This document shows, one piece after another, positions 1 through 6,187 of a DNA stretch of 7,627 nucleotides (the stretch's first letter is position 1; every line of letters starts with the position of its first letter). Both the position numbers and the translations under genes were made by a program. Source of the DNA: Streptomyces sp. NRRL S-31 (GTDB taxonomy: Bacteria > Actinomycetota > Actinomycetes > Streptomycetales > Streptomycetaceae); assembly GCF_000718775.1 (NCBI RefSeq), contig NZ_JOCB01000170.1:1-7627 (forward strand), given 5' to 3'. A model generated the notes under the pieces. It had not been told where the DNA came from, ran no database searches, and saw only the letters and a program-made list of their open reading frames with translations.

Positions 1-256
1 ACGGGTGCCCCGCCTCGGACCGGGGCGGCCCCGCGTCCGGCCCGACCACGTCATCGGCGACAAGGGCTACAGCTCCCAAGCGATCCGGGTCTGGCTCAGG
101 CGGCGGGGCGTCGGTCACACCATCCCGGAACGGTCCGACCAGATCCGCAGCCGGCTCCGGCGCGGCCATCGCGGCGGGCGCCCGCCGGCCTTCGACAAGC
201 ACCTCTGCAAGCGGCGCAACGTGGTCGAACGCTGCTTCAACCGCTTGAAGGCCTGA
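1..256 (+). pseudogene. IS5-family transposase, 3' part, truncated at both ends
   Basis: This is the C-terminal part of a DDE transposase of the IS5 family, which would cut and rejoin insertion-sequence ends. The reading frame is open from base 2 and runs in from outside the window. Visible hallmarks are VIGDKGYSS, which carries the second catalytic Asp, a Gly/Arg-rich stretch (RRGHRGGRPP), and NVVERCFNRLK, which carries the catalytic Glu. Family members normally continue about 30 more residues after RLK (a segment like RGIATRYDKTA followed by an Ala/Leu-rich tail). Here the frame stops one residue later (A, then TGA at 254-256) and the following DNA does not encode that tail in any frame I can see. 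The gene therefore looks cut at its 3' end by a deletion or rearrangement near base 252. No terminal inverted repeat was found downstream. It is not closely similar to the transposase at the other end of the window. Confidence 0.85.
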
Positions 257-259
257 CAT

Positions 260-690
260 ATGAAGACAACTCCTAGCCGTTGCCCGGGCGTCCGCGCCGA
301 CGTTCCCGTCACTGTGCCCGTAGGTGCTGCAGGTGAAGAGGTGTACGGCAAGACATCGGGCACCCTGCACGGCGGCGTTGCCTGCTCGGCCCGCGCCGCC
401 GCCCTCCACCTGAAGCTCATGGCCGCGGCCCGGGAGTTGCTGGTGCCGTCCCCCGGCCGCGCCGCGCGGACCTTCGAGCTGGCAGTCCTGAAGGAGCCGG
501 GTAAGGCCGAGGCGCGAGAACTGGTCGGCTGGACGGACTCGCGCGCCAACGCGTTCTTCTTCCGCTCTGGCCCGGCCGCCACCCGCTCGACCTCGGGCAC
601 GCCGGCTGCCTGGCCTACGCCACCGCGCGCCGACGCACACGCCGCTTCCCGTGCTGACCGAGGTCCCACACCGCTATTTCCCGGCCCGCT
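260..690 (+). other. Possible decayed gene remnant, weak PIN-toxin-like ending
   Basis: An open frame begins at an ATG (263-265 region) and stays open to 814. Only its first part, up to about base 560, has protein-like composition (for example AAARELLVPSPGR and AEARELVGWTDSRANAF). From about 586 a different frame reads LDLGHAGCLAYATARR, and from about 645 a third frame reads LPVLTEVPHRYF. Put together, these fragments faintly resemble the C-terminal half of PIN-domain toxin proteins (an acidic residue followed by an Ala-rich helix, then a P-V-hydrophobic-T strand). That would mean at least two frameshifts in about 60 bases. I do not recognise a specific family, and the resemblance is a guess. 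The position directly after the IS fragment fits a region undergoing decay. Confidence 0.2.
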
Positions 691-1500
691 GTCCCTGTCG
701 TCCCGGGGCCGCGCGGGGCCGGTCCGGCTCGTACTGCTCCCCGCCCGCCGCCCGGACCGCGCCGTCCCGGCGCCGCGCCCGCCCGCCGGACCGCTGAAAT
801 GCTGCTCGATTTAACTCACCACCCGGTCCCCGGCCCCGTCGCCCCGCGCCCCGGTCCGCCGCTGCTGTCCCGGCCGTGCCCTGCGCACCGCCGCTCCGCC
901 TGCGTCTGCCGCTGTTCCGGCAACCGTCCACAGCCAGCCGCCAGGCCCGTGTCCCGCGTTCCCCGCCCGCCGTGCTACTGCGCCCGCCTCGTGCATCCGT
1001 GGTCGGTCCGTCCCGGCTGTCGCCCGTGCCGCCGTGCCGACCGTGCCGCCACCGCGCCTCCACAGTCGCCGAGGTGCCGACCTGGTGTCCCGCTCGCTGA
1101 GCGGCTGCGGGCGTGGCCCGGACCGACCAGGTGGATGCGCACCTGCGTCCCCCGCCTACTTGCCGCACACCCGGTGCCGTGGACCCGGACAACCGCGCAC
1201 ACGTGTGGCGCTGCGGGTGTGGGGGAGTGTCGGGACCGGATGGCAGCCCTGTTGCGGCTCCTGCCCCGCCCTTCGTCCGCTGAGGGCGCCCGGCTGGCCG
1301 CAGGCGCCGCGCCTCGGGTCTTCAGTAGCGGGCCGGGGAGACGCTCGGCTCCCTCCACAACCGCTGCTGTAGACGCTCCGGTGGCGTCCTCAGCTCCTGC
1401 ACGCTTCGCATAGGCAGCACTCCGCCCAGACGCTGGGCCGCTCTCTTGCCTTCAGGATCTCAGTTGCCCCCTGCCCGGGGTCCGGGAGTGCCGGGTGGAC
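691..1500. other. Pyrimidine-rich region without a convincing gene
   Basis: The upper strand is strikingly rich in C and CCG/CCC runs and poor in A from about 580 to 1420. Several long frames are open on both strands, but their translations are low-complexity mixtures of Pro, Arg, Ala, Ser and Cys on the plus strand and Gly, Arg and Ala on the minus strand. None shows a recognisable domain, a credible ribosome binding site or a consistent codon pattern. Such frames are expected by chance in very GC-rich DNA because stop codons are scarce. No RNA gene, tandem repeat or CRISPR-like array was seen. It is best described as non-coding or heavily degraded sequence between the IS fragment and the biosynthetic operon. 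Confidence 0.6.
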
Positions 1501-1513
1501 GGGTCAAGCAACC

Positions 1514-1657
1514 TGTTAACCATCCTCCCGCGGGGCAGAATCTGGCCACGATCTCTTCCAGGTTGCCTGCTCACATTCTGCGCAAGTGCGAATGAATCGG
1601 TGAACCATTTTCACCTGGTGATGCCGAATGTTTACGGTGAACCTTAGCCGGTAAACC
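1514..1657. repeat. Cluster of GGTNAACC-type motifs
   Basis: The octamer GGTGAACC occurs at 1599-1606 and 1636-1643, a close variant GGTAAACC at 1650-1657, and TGTTAACC at 1514-1521. The first copy also forms a 6-bp inverted repeat with TTCACC at 1612-1617 (arms GGTGAA/TTCACC, 5-base spacer). The motifs lie in a stretch of clearly lower GC than its surroundings, 300-450 bases upstream of the oxygenase start. They could be binding sites for a regulator or leftover repeats; no function is known. Confidence 0.35.
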
Positions 1658-1696
1658 GGGCGCCCGGAACGGTCTGCCGGGGATGCTAGCGGATTC

Positions 1697-1719
1697 CTTC
1701 GGGCCTCCGCCGCCCGAAG
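1697..1719. terminator. Perfect 8-bp-stem hairpin, possible terminator or insulator
   Basis: CTTCGGGC (1697-1704) is the exact reverse complement of GCCCGAAG (1712-1719), with a 7-base loop. There is no T-run behind it on either strand, as is common for actinobacterial terminators. No gene ends directly before it, so it may shield the operon promoter from upstream transcription, or be part of an untranslated leader. Confidence 0.35.
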
Positions 1720-1779
1720 ACGCACCCGGGCCGTTACTGTTTCTGGTTTGCGCATGATTGCCCTGCATGTCCACTGCTC

Positions 1780-1793
1780 TTGGCATATGCCAA
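1780..1793. promoter_or_regulatory. Perfect 14-bp palindrome, candidate operator
   Basis: TTGGCATATGCCAA is a perfect 14-bp palindrome with no spacer. It lies about 75-90 bases upstream of the best promoter candidate and 167 bases upstream of the oxygenase start, in a comparatively A/T-rich stretch. The shape and size suit binding of a dimeric regulator. No regulator gene is present in the window, so the binding protein is unknown. Confidence 0.4.
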
Positions 1794-1866
1794 AGGCATC
1801 AAATGTTACGAGCAGGGGTCGCTTCCGAGCCAGTCACTGATAGTTTCCGGTAGCACGCAACATCGC

Positions 1867-1896
1867 TTGACTGTCTCGTTGCCAAGTGACTGCAAT
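1867..1896 (+). promoter_or_regulatory. Candidate sigma-70-type promoter of the CDPS operon
   Basis: TTGACT (1867-1872) matches five of six bases of the -35 consensus. TGCAAT (1891-1896) matches four of six of the -10 consensus, with an 18-base spacer. Transcription would start near 1903 and give a leader of about 57 bases before the oxygenase ATG. The location just upstream of the first gene of the operon supports it; no experimental evidence is available. Confidence 0.45.
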
Positions 1897-1959
1897 GGGC
1901 ATCCATCAGGCCGCTTCCTCTGCGGCGAACCCACCTGGAAAACTGCAAGGGGAAAGTCC

Positions 1960-2742
1960 ATGCCGGAAATCACGGAAACCACTGCCCGCCTCTTCTCGCA
2001 TGCCGATATCCAATCCGTCATCGACGGAACATGTCTGGCCGTTCACATCCCGCAATTCATGCCGCGTGTCGTCTTGGAGGCCGTCCGGGGAAAGTTAGTT
2101 GAGCATCCCGATCGAGGTGGGCTCAGCCAGGCATCGGAGTTCAAGCGTATAGGTTTCGCATTCTCCGAGATAAGCGACGACGCATCTCGTGACCGGTACT
2201 ACGCGGAAGCTCGGGACAACATCCAGCGCATGCGCGATCTGTTCGCCCCGTACGCCTGTCCCAGCGACGTCCTGCGGCTGCTGCTGGAGGAGGCGTGGGG
2301 CGCCGGCGCCCATCTGCTCCAGCTCGACGGACGCAAGGCGTTCATCGGCATCTGCCGCTACCAGGACAAGGACGTCGACCTCAACCCGCACACCGACGCC
2401 CTGGAGCGGAACCTGCCCGCCGAGTCCGGTCACTCGCTCAAGGCACAGCTGTCGGCGAACATCTACATCGACATCCCTGAGAGCGGCGGCGAACTGGAGC
2501 TGTGGGGCGTCGAGCCCACCGAGGACGAGTACGCCCGCCTGCGCGGCGAGCGCACCTGGGGCATCGACCGGGACAAGGTCGGACCACCCCGCACCGTGAT
2601 CAAACCGGCCCCCGGTGACCTCCTGCTGCTCAACCCGCGGCAGATCCACGCGGTGCGTCCCTCCGGCGACCGCCCGCGGATCACCCTGGGCCACTTCATC
2701 GGCTTCCACGGCGAAGACCGTCCGCTCGAGCTGTGGAGCTGA
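1960..2742 (+). CDS. Fe(II)/2-oxoglutarate-dependent oxygenase, probable tailoring enzyme
   Basis: A 260-residue cytoplasmic non-heme iron oxygenase. The iron-binding facial triad is visible as H144-T-D146 (in LNPHTDALE) and H230 (in NPRQIHAVRP), with R240 placed to bind the 2-oxoglutarate carboxylate ten residues later. The strand LSANIYIDIPESGGELELW (residues 164-182) is the typical double-stranded beta-helix core. The overall look recalls free-standing amino-acid hydroxylases and the related BesD-type halogenases, but the carboxylate ligand D146 is present, so hydroxylation or another oxidation is expected rather than chlorination. The ATG at 1960 is chosen because AAGGGGA (about 1947-1953) sits at good spacing. 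An in-frame TTG at 1780 would add 60 residues unlike the family. It is the first gene of the operon, five bases before the CDPS gene, so its likely substrate is the cyclodipeptide; a free amino-acid substrate is the alternative. Residue L46 is a rare TTA codon (2095-2097). The first 300 bases are less GC-rich at third positions than the rest. Confidence 0.85.
   Translation: MPEITETTARLFSHADIQSVIDGTCLAVHIPQFMPRVVLEAVRGKLVEHPDRGGLSQASEFKRIGFAFSEISDDASRDRYYAEARDNIQRMRDLFAPYACPSDVLRLLLEEAWGAGAHLLQLDGRKAFIGICRYQDKDVDLNPHTDALERNLPAESGHSLKAQLSANIYIDIPESGGELELWGVEPTEDEYARLRGERTWGIDRDKVGPPRTVIKPAPGDLLLLNPRQIHAVRPSGDRPRITLGHFIGFHGEDRPLELWS
2095..2097 (+). promoter_or_regulatory. In-frame TTA leucine codon (candidate bldA-dependent switch)
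   Basis: Residue 46 of the oxygenase is encoded by TTA, the codon read only by the bldA tRNA in Streptomyces. TTA is very rare in these genomes and enriched in genes for development and secondary metabolism. I found no other in-frame TTA in the CDPS or transporter genes. If the host is a Streptomyces, efficient synthesis of the oxygenase, and perhaps coupled translation of the CDPS, should wait for bldA expression. Confidence 0.6.
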
Positions 2743-2747
2743 TACCG

Positions 2748-3455
2748 ATGACCGAGTACACCGTGGACGGACGCACCAAGGCCAGCTTCGGGCAGGCCGG
2801 CAAAGAGGCCGACCTGGCCGGCCGCCGGACCATCCTGCTGATCAGCGTGGGCCAGCGCTACCACGAGGGCGACAAACTCCGCGCCACCGTGGAACTGCTC
2901 AACCGCAGCGGATTCCGCCACGTCACCATCGCGGTGGCGGACACCCTGCAGCGCACCAACTATCTCGAACTGGAACCCGGGGCGGCGCACCGCCGTGCCC
3001 TGCGCGAAGGCGACGAATGGCTGGAGCGTAACGGGAAGATTCTCGGCCGGCTCAGCGTGCCCAATGACGTGCTCCGCTGGGACGAGGCACTGCAAGACCC
3101 CGATTACCCCGGCTTCCTCCAGCAGGTGGAAAAAGCATACCGGGATGAGCCTCGCTACCGCGCTGCAGTGGACGCAACAATCCACAGATTCATCGACCGC
3201 ATGGTGGCAAGGGATCCGGGCGTCGACACCGGCCAGGCATTCAAAGCCTGCCTGGCCTACCTCATCGAAGAATGCCCCATCATCCAGCCGATGTGGGCTT
3301 ACCAGGGATACGACCATGTCGTATACCCGCAACCGATGACGAACGCCATGGCCGAAACCCATCGGCTGTTCGTCGCCCGACAATACCCGGGTAAGGGAGG
3401 GTGGCTCTCCCTGAAGTTCAAGAAACGGGCGGCGGCCTCTCCGGCGGCTGCCTGA
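2748..3455 (+). CDS. tRNA-dependent cyclodipeptide synthase, XYP subfamily
   Basis: A 235-residue CDPS that diverts two aminoacyl-tRNAs from translation and joins their amino acids into a cyclic dipeptide (2,5-diketopiperazine). It has the class-Ic aminoacyl-tRNA-synthetase-like fold known for AlbC. The nucleophilic serine is S33 in ILLISVGQRY, which carries the aminoacyl enzyme. Y171 and E175 in AYLIEECPI match the catalytic Tyr178/Glu182 of AlbC with the same spacing. The position matching AlbC Asn40 is Q36, and Y193-P194 in VVYPQPM matches positions 202/203, which places it in the XYP rather than the NYQ subfamily. A VADTLQR segment (63-69) matches the VDTHIDE region of AlbC. The ATG at 2748 is preferred, with GGAG at 2735-2738; a GTG at 2733 would overlap the oxygenase. 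Length is usual for the family (about 220-250). The C-terminal tail is basic then Ala-rich. The 3' half has lower GC, including an AGA codon. Substrate amino acids cannot be assigned by eye. Confidence 0.9.
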   Translation: MTEYTVDGRTKASFGQAGKEADLAGRRTILLISVGQRYHEGDKLRATVELLNRSGFRHVTIAVADTLQRTNYLELEPGAAHRRALREGDEWLERNGKILGRLSVPNDVLRWDEALQDPDYPGFLQQVEKAYRDEPRYRAAVDATIHRFIDRMVARDPGVDTGQAFKACLAYLIEECPIIQPMWAYQGYDHVVYPQPMTNAMAETHRLFVARQYPGKGGWLSLKFKKRAAASPAAA

Positions 3456-3490
3456 CCGTATACAATCAATCGGCGTAGAGGACGCACTCC

Positions 3491-5047
3491 GTGACTCCAG
3501 CAACAACTGACCGTAAATGGTGGGCCTTCACCGGTGTGGGCCTGATCAGCTTCCTCGGCTGTATCGACCTGACCATCGTGAACACCGCGGCACCGCGCAT
3601 CCAGGCCGACCTGGGGGCCTCGGTGGCGGAACTGCAGCTCATCGTGAACATGTTCATCGTCGCCCTGTCGATGTTCATGGTGGCCATGGGGCGGTTGGCC
3701 GACGCGCACGGCCGCCGCCGCGTCCTCTACGCCGGCACCGTCATCTTCGGCCTGGCCTCGCTCGGTGCCGGACTTGCTCCCGACATCGGCTCGCTGATCG
3801 TCTTCCGGTTCCTCCAGGGAGCGGCGTGCGCAATCCTGTACACGTCCACCGGTGCCATCGTGCAGAACGCCTTCCCATCCGAGCAGCGCGGCCGGGCCAT
3901 GGGCGCCCTGTACGGCGTCAACGGCTTCGGCCTGGCCATCGGCCCGCTGCTCGGCGGGGTCCTGGTGTCGGCGGCGGGCTGGCGCTGGATCTTCTGGCTC
4001 AACGTGCCGCTCGTGGCGATCGCCCTCGCCATGTGCTCCTTCAGCGTCCGCGAGTCACGCGACGAAACGGCCACCGGCCGACTGGACTGGCCGGGTCTAG
4101 CCCTGTCCAGCCTGGGCATCCCTGCCGCTGTCCTCGCCCTCACCCTCGGCGGCACCTGGGGCTGGACCAGCCCAGCGACGCTGGGCCTCATCGCCTTCGC
4201 CGTCGTCGCCCTCGTCGCCTTCGCCCTCGTCGAGCGCCGCAGCAGCGCCCCGCTGCTCCACCTCGGCCTGTTCCGCAAGCCGGCCTTCGTCGCGGCACTC
4301 TCCTCCGACTTCGCGCTGGCCTGCTTCTACACCACCGTGCTCTTCCTCGTCCCGCTGTACCTGAGCACGGTGCGAGACCTGGACGGATACGCCACCGGCA
4401 CCATGCTGCTGCCCAGTACGGCGGTGATGGCCGTACTCTCTCCGTTCATCGGCCGGCTGATCGACCGCTTCGGACCACGACCGCTGCTGGCGGTCGGCTT
4501 CGTCGCCTTCGCCGTCTCCGCCCTGCTCCAGACCCAGTTGACCGCTGACACCTCCCTGACGCGGCTGGCGGTCGCACTCGTGGGGATGGGCATCGGCTGG
4601 GCCTGTGTCCTTAGTCCGGCGACGGTCTCCGCACTGTCGGCCGTACCGGAAAGGCAGGCAGGTCTGGCAGTCGGCTCCTCGTGGACCTTCCACAACCTCG
4701 GCGGCGCGGTGGGCCTGGCCGTCTCCGTAGTCCTCTTCCGTTCCTTCGCCTCCGACCGGCTGGCGACGGAGCTGGTACGGCACCACCAAGAAGGTGGCGC
4801 CTGGACCGAATCCGTGGTCACGAACCCGGAGCACGCCACCAGCGTGCTGGCCCGGGAGACCTCCCTCGCTCCCGCTGACATCGACCGGGTCTTCGGCGCG
4901 GTCTTCAGCCATGGCATGCAAGCCGCCATGTGGCTGCTGACCGGCATTTCCCTCGCCGCCCTCGCCGTCATCGCGCTGCTGTCCCGCAAGGCGGCCGGCC
5001 GGCCGGCGGACGAGCCGGAGAACGTGCCGGCGAGCCAGTCCGCATAG
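3491..5047 (+). CDS. DHA2-family (EmrB/QacA-like) MFS exporter, 14 helices
   Basis: A 518-residue inner-membrane proton-driven antiporter that probably exports the pathway product and may give self-protection. Helix 1 ends in the signature IDLTIVNTAAPRI (residues 25-37). Motif A is GRLADAHGRRRV (67-78) between helices 2 and 3, and RFLQGAACA (106-114) is in helix 4. The antiporter motif C region is GFGLAIGPLLGGVL (145-158) in helix 5, followed by WRWIFWLNVP (164-173), typical of the DHA2 group. Length fits 14 transmembrane helices. A loop around residues 415-460 before the last helix is hydrophilic and slightly long. The start is GTG at 3491 with GAGG at 3478-3481; the 35-base gap after the CDPS stop contains no obvious promoter, so co-transcription is likely. 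The soluble C-terminal tail is rich in Ala, Pro and Glu. Substrate specificity is inferred only from the neighbours. Confidence 0.9.
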   Translation: MTPATTDRKWWAFTGVGLISFLGCIDLTIVNTAAPRIQADLGASVAELQLIVNMFIVALSMFMVAMGRLADAHGRRRVLYAGTVIFGLASLGAGLAPDIGSLIVFRFLQGAACAILYTSTGAIVQNAFPSEQRGRAMGALYGVNGFGLAIGPLLGGVLVSAAGWRWIFWLNVPLVAIALAMCSFSVRESRDETATGRLDWPGLALSSLGIPAAVLALTLGGTWGWTSPATLGLIAFAVVALVAFALVERRSSAPLLHLGLFRKPAFVAALSSDFALACFYTTVLFLVPLYLSTVRDLDGYATGTMLLPSTAVMAVLSPFIGRLIDRFGPRPLLAVGFVAFAVSALLQTQLTADTSLTRLAVALVGMGIGWACVLSPATVSALSAVPERQAGLAVGSSWTFHNLGGAVGLAVSVVLFRSFASDRLATELVRHHQEGGAWTESVVTNPEHATSVLARETSLAPADIDRVFGAVFSHGMQAAMWLLTGISLAALAVIALLSRKAAGRPADEPENVPASQSA

Positions 5048-5058
5048 GCGGAACAGGA

Positions 5059-5091
5059 CGCTCCCCGGGCACGCGGTGCCTCCGGGAAGCG
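5059..5091 (+). terminator. Strong hairpin, probable operon terminator
   Basis: Twelve bases after the transporter stop codon, CGCTCCCCGGGCAC (5059-5072) pairs with GTGCCTCCGGGAAGCG (5076-5091) around a 3-base loop. There is one mismatch and a two-base bulge. There is no U-tract, as is usual for streptomycete terminators. Its position marks the end of the three-gene operon. Confidence 0.6.
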
Positions 5092-5545
5092 CCGCGGTCA
5101 CTGGCGGCGTTCACCGCCGCCCGCCCAGCCCTGACACCCACCGCAAGGCTGACCGAACAGGCGCCTGGACCAACGACTCGGTCCCCACCACCGAGCAGTC
5201 ATTCACCCGTGCCCCGGCCGGCCAGTCCTCCGGGACCGCCGCGTGGCTGCGCCGGGGAAGATCCGACTCGGCGCTCCTCGTCGCGTTGGGCCGCAGCCCA
5301 CCACCGCGGCCGGACTGGACGCCTCGCAGCAACGCCAAAAGAATTGTGACCCGCGTCACTCGTCATTGATCACCGGGAAGACGGCGCTGCTACGTTCGCA
5401 GGCGCGGCGGTCGATTGTCGGGTGCCGAGGGGCTGGCTCGCAATGGCGGATTCGGCCTCCTCGAGGTCTCGAACTCGCCTTGTGGCGCCGATGGTTGTGG
5501 TACGTAATGAGTGCCACGTCACAGCGGCCCATCTCAGGGGGATGT
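5092..5545. other. Intergenic region with a small palindrome and possible promoter
   Basis: No convincing gene lies between the terminator and the DUF6232-like gene, although an in-frame extension of that gene is open back to 5243. GTGAC (5346-5350) and GTCAC (5355-5359) form an inverted repeat with a 4-base spacer. TTGATC (5366-5371) and TACGTT (5391-5396) could be a weak -35/-10 pair with a long 19-base spacer. GTGGTA at about 5497 pairs loosely with TGCCAC at about 5512-5517, just before the start codon. The composition becomes less GC-rich from about 5335, as expected of a promoter zone. Confidence 0.35.
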
Positions 5546-6187
5546 ATGGGGACGCCCGCAACGCCACCACCGAGACCATCCGAACCACCGGCACCGCCCC
5601 GCGCGTACGCGGCCGCAGGCGTGCCCGGGCCGAGCCTCCCGCCGCGCGGTGACCTGGTCATCAGCGATCGGCTGCTCTGGGTGAACAGGGCCGCCTACCC
5701 TCTGGAGAACATCACCCGCGTCTACACGTTCGTACTGACCCCGCGTCGCGGAGAGGCGTTCGTGCAGTTCCTGAAGCGCGGCGGGGGCACTGTGGTTCTG
5801 ATCCTCGTCCTGATGCTCTTCTCGGACATGTCGGGCGGGTCGAGCGACTTCGACTCCTCCTCGGGCGACGACGGCGTGATCCAGTTCCTCCTGGTGCTCG
5901 CCGTGCTTGTGCTCATCTACTTCTTCGGCGAGATGGCGTCCGTGGTCTTCGCATCGAGTCATTACACGCTTGCCATCGAGACGAACGGCCGGTCCACGGC
6001 CCTGGTGGCGGGAGACCCCCGTCATCTCGACGAACTCGTGGTCAAGATCGCCGAGACGATCGACAAGCCGAACGCAGTACTGAGGGCCAGGGTGGAGACC
6101 CTGTCGATCACCAACTACGGCAACTACCACTTCGGCGACTCGGTGAACATCTACGGCGGCTCGGGCCACACGGGGGTACTGAAATGA
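5546..6187 (+). CDS. DUF6232-like two-helix membrane protein with C-terminal Gly-rich motif
   Basis: A 213-residue protein of unknown function. Order of parts: a Pro/Ala-rich disordered N-terminus (1-34); a small domain (LVISDRLLWVNRAAYPLENI, 37-56) typical of the actinobacterial DUF6232 group; a first hydrophobic helix (about 81-93); an acidic Ser/Gly/Asp loop (95-110); a second helix (about 111-127); a soluble part with HYTLAIETNGRSTALVAGDP (139-158) and a helix (160-186); and a tail NYHFGDSVNIYGGSGHTGV (193-211). The short linker between the helices suggests a hairpin insertion with both ends on the cytoplasmic side. The ATG at 5546 is chosen for the AGGGGG at 5536-5541, although the spacing is short; an ATG at 5507 would add 13 residues. 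It overlaps the next gene by four bases (ATGA). The family call rests on the W-x-x-x-A-YPL-x-NITRV pattern as I remember it. Confidence 0.65.
   Translation: MGTPATPPPRPSEPPAPPRAYAAAGVPGPSLPPRGDLVISDRLLWVNRAAYPLENITRVYTFVLTPRRGEAFVQFLKRGGGTVVLILVLMLFSDMSGGSSDFDSSSGDDGVIQFLLVLAVLVLIYFFGEMASVVFASSHYTLAIETNGRSTALVAGDPRHLDELVVKIAETIDKPNAVLRARVETLSITNYGNYHFGDSVNIYGGSGHTGVLK

Noticed and set aside
799..1413. Long plus-strand open frame and several overlapping minus-strand frames in 674-1358
   Set aside because: Low-complexity translations, no ribosome binding site and no recognisable domain; expected by chance in very GC-rich DNA.
1780..1959. In-frame N-terminal extension of the oxygenase from TTG at 1780
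   Set aside because: The 60 extra residues do not look like the family, the TTG lies inside the 14-bp palindrome, the promoter candidate lies within this stretch, and the ATG at 1960 has a good ribosome binding site.
1960..2742. Radical halogenase
   Set aside because: Halogenases of this type have Gly or Ala in place of the Asp ligand. D146 is present in the HTD motif.
2733..2747. Alternative GTG start of the CDPS at 2733
   Set aside because: It would overlap the oxygenase gene by ten bases and has no good ribosome binding site, while GGAG at 2735-2738 is well spaced for the ATG at 2748.
3517..4548. Long second-frame and antisense frames inside the transporter gene
   Set aside because: They are shadows of the strongly supported MFS gene, with Arg/Pro/His-rich nonsense translations.
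5243..5545. Extended start of the DUF6232-like protein
   Set aside because: The extra residues have no family character, and the stretch contains palindrome and promoter-like elements; the AGGGGG before 5546 decides the start.
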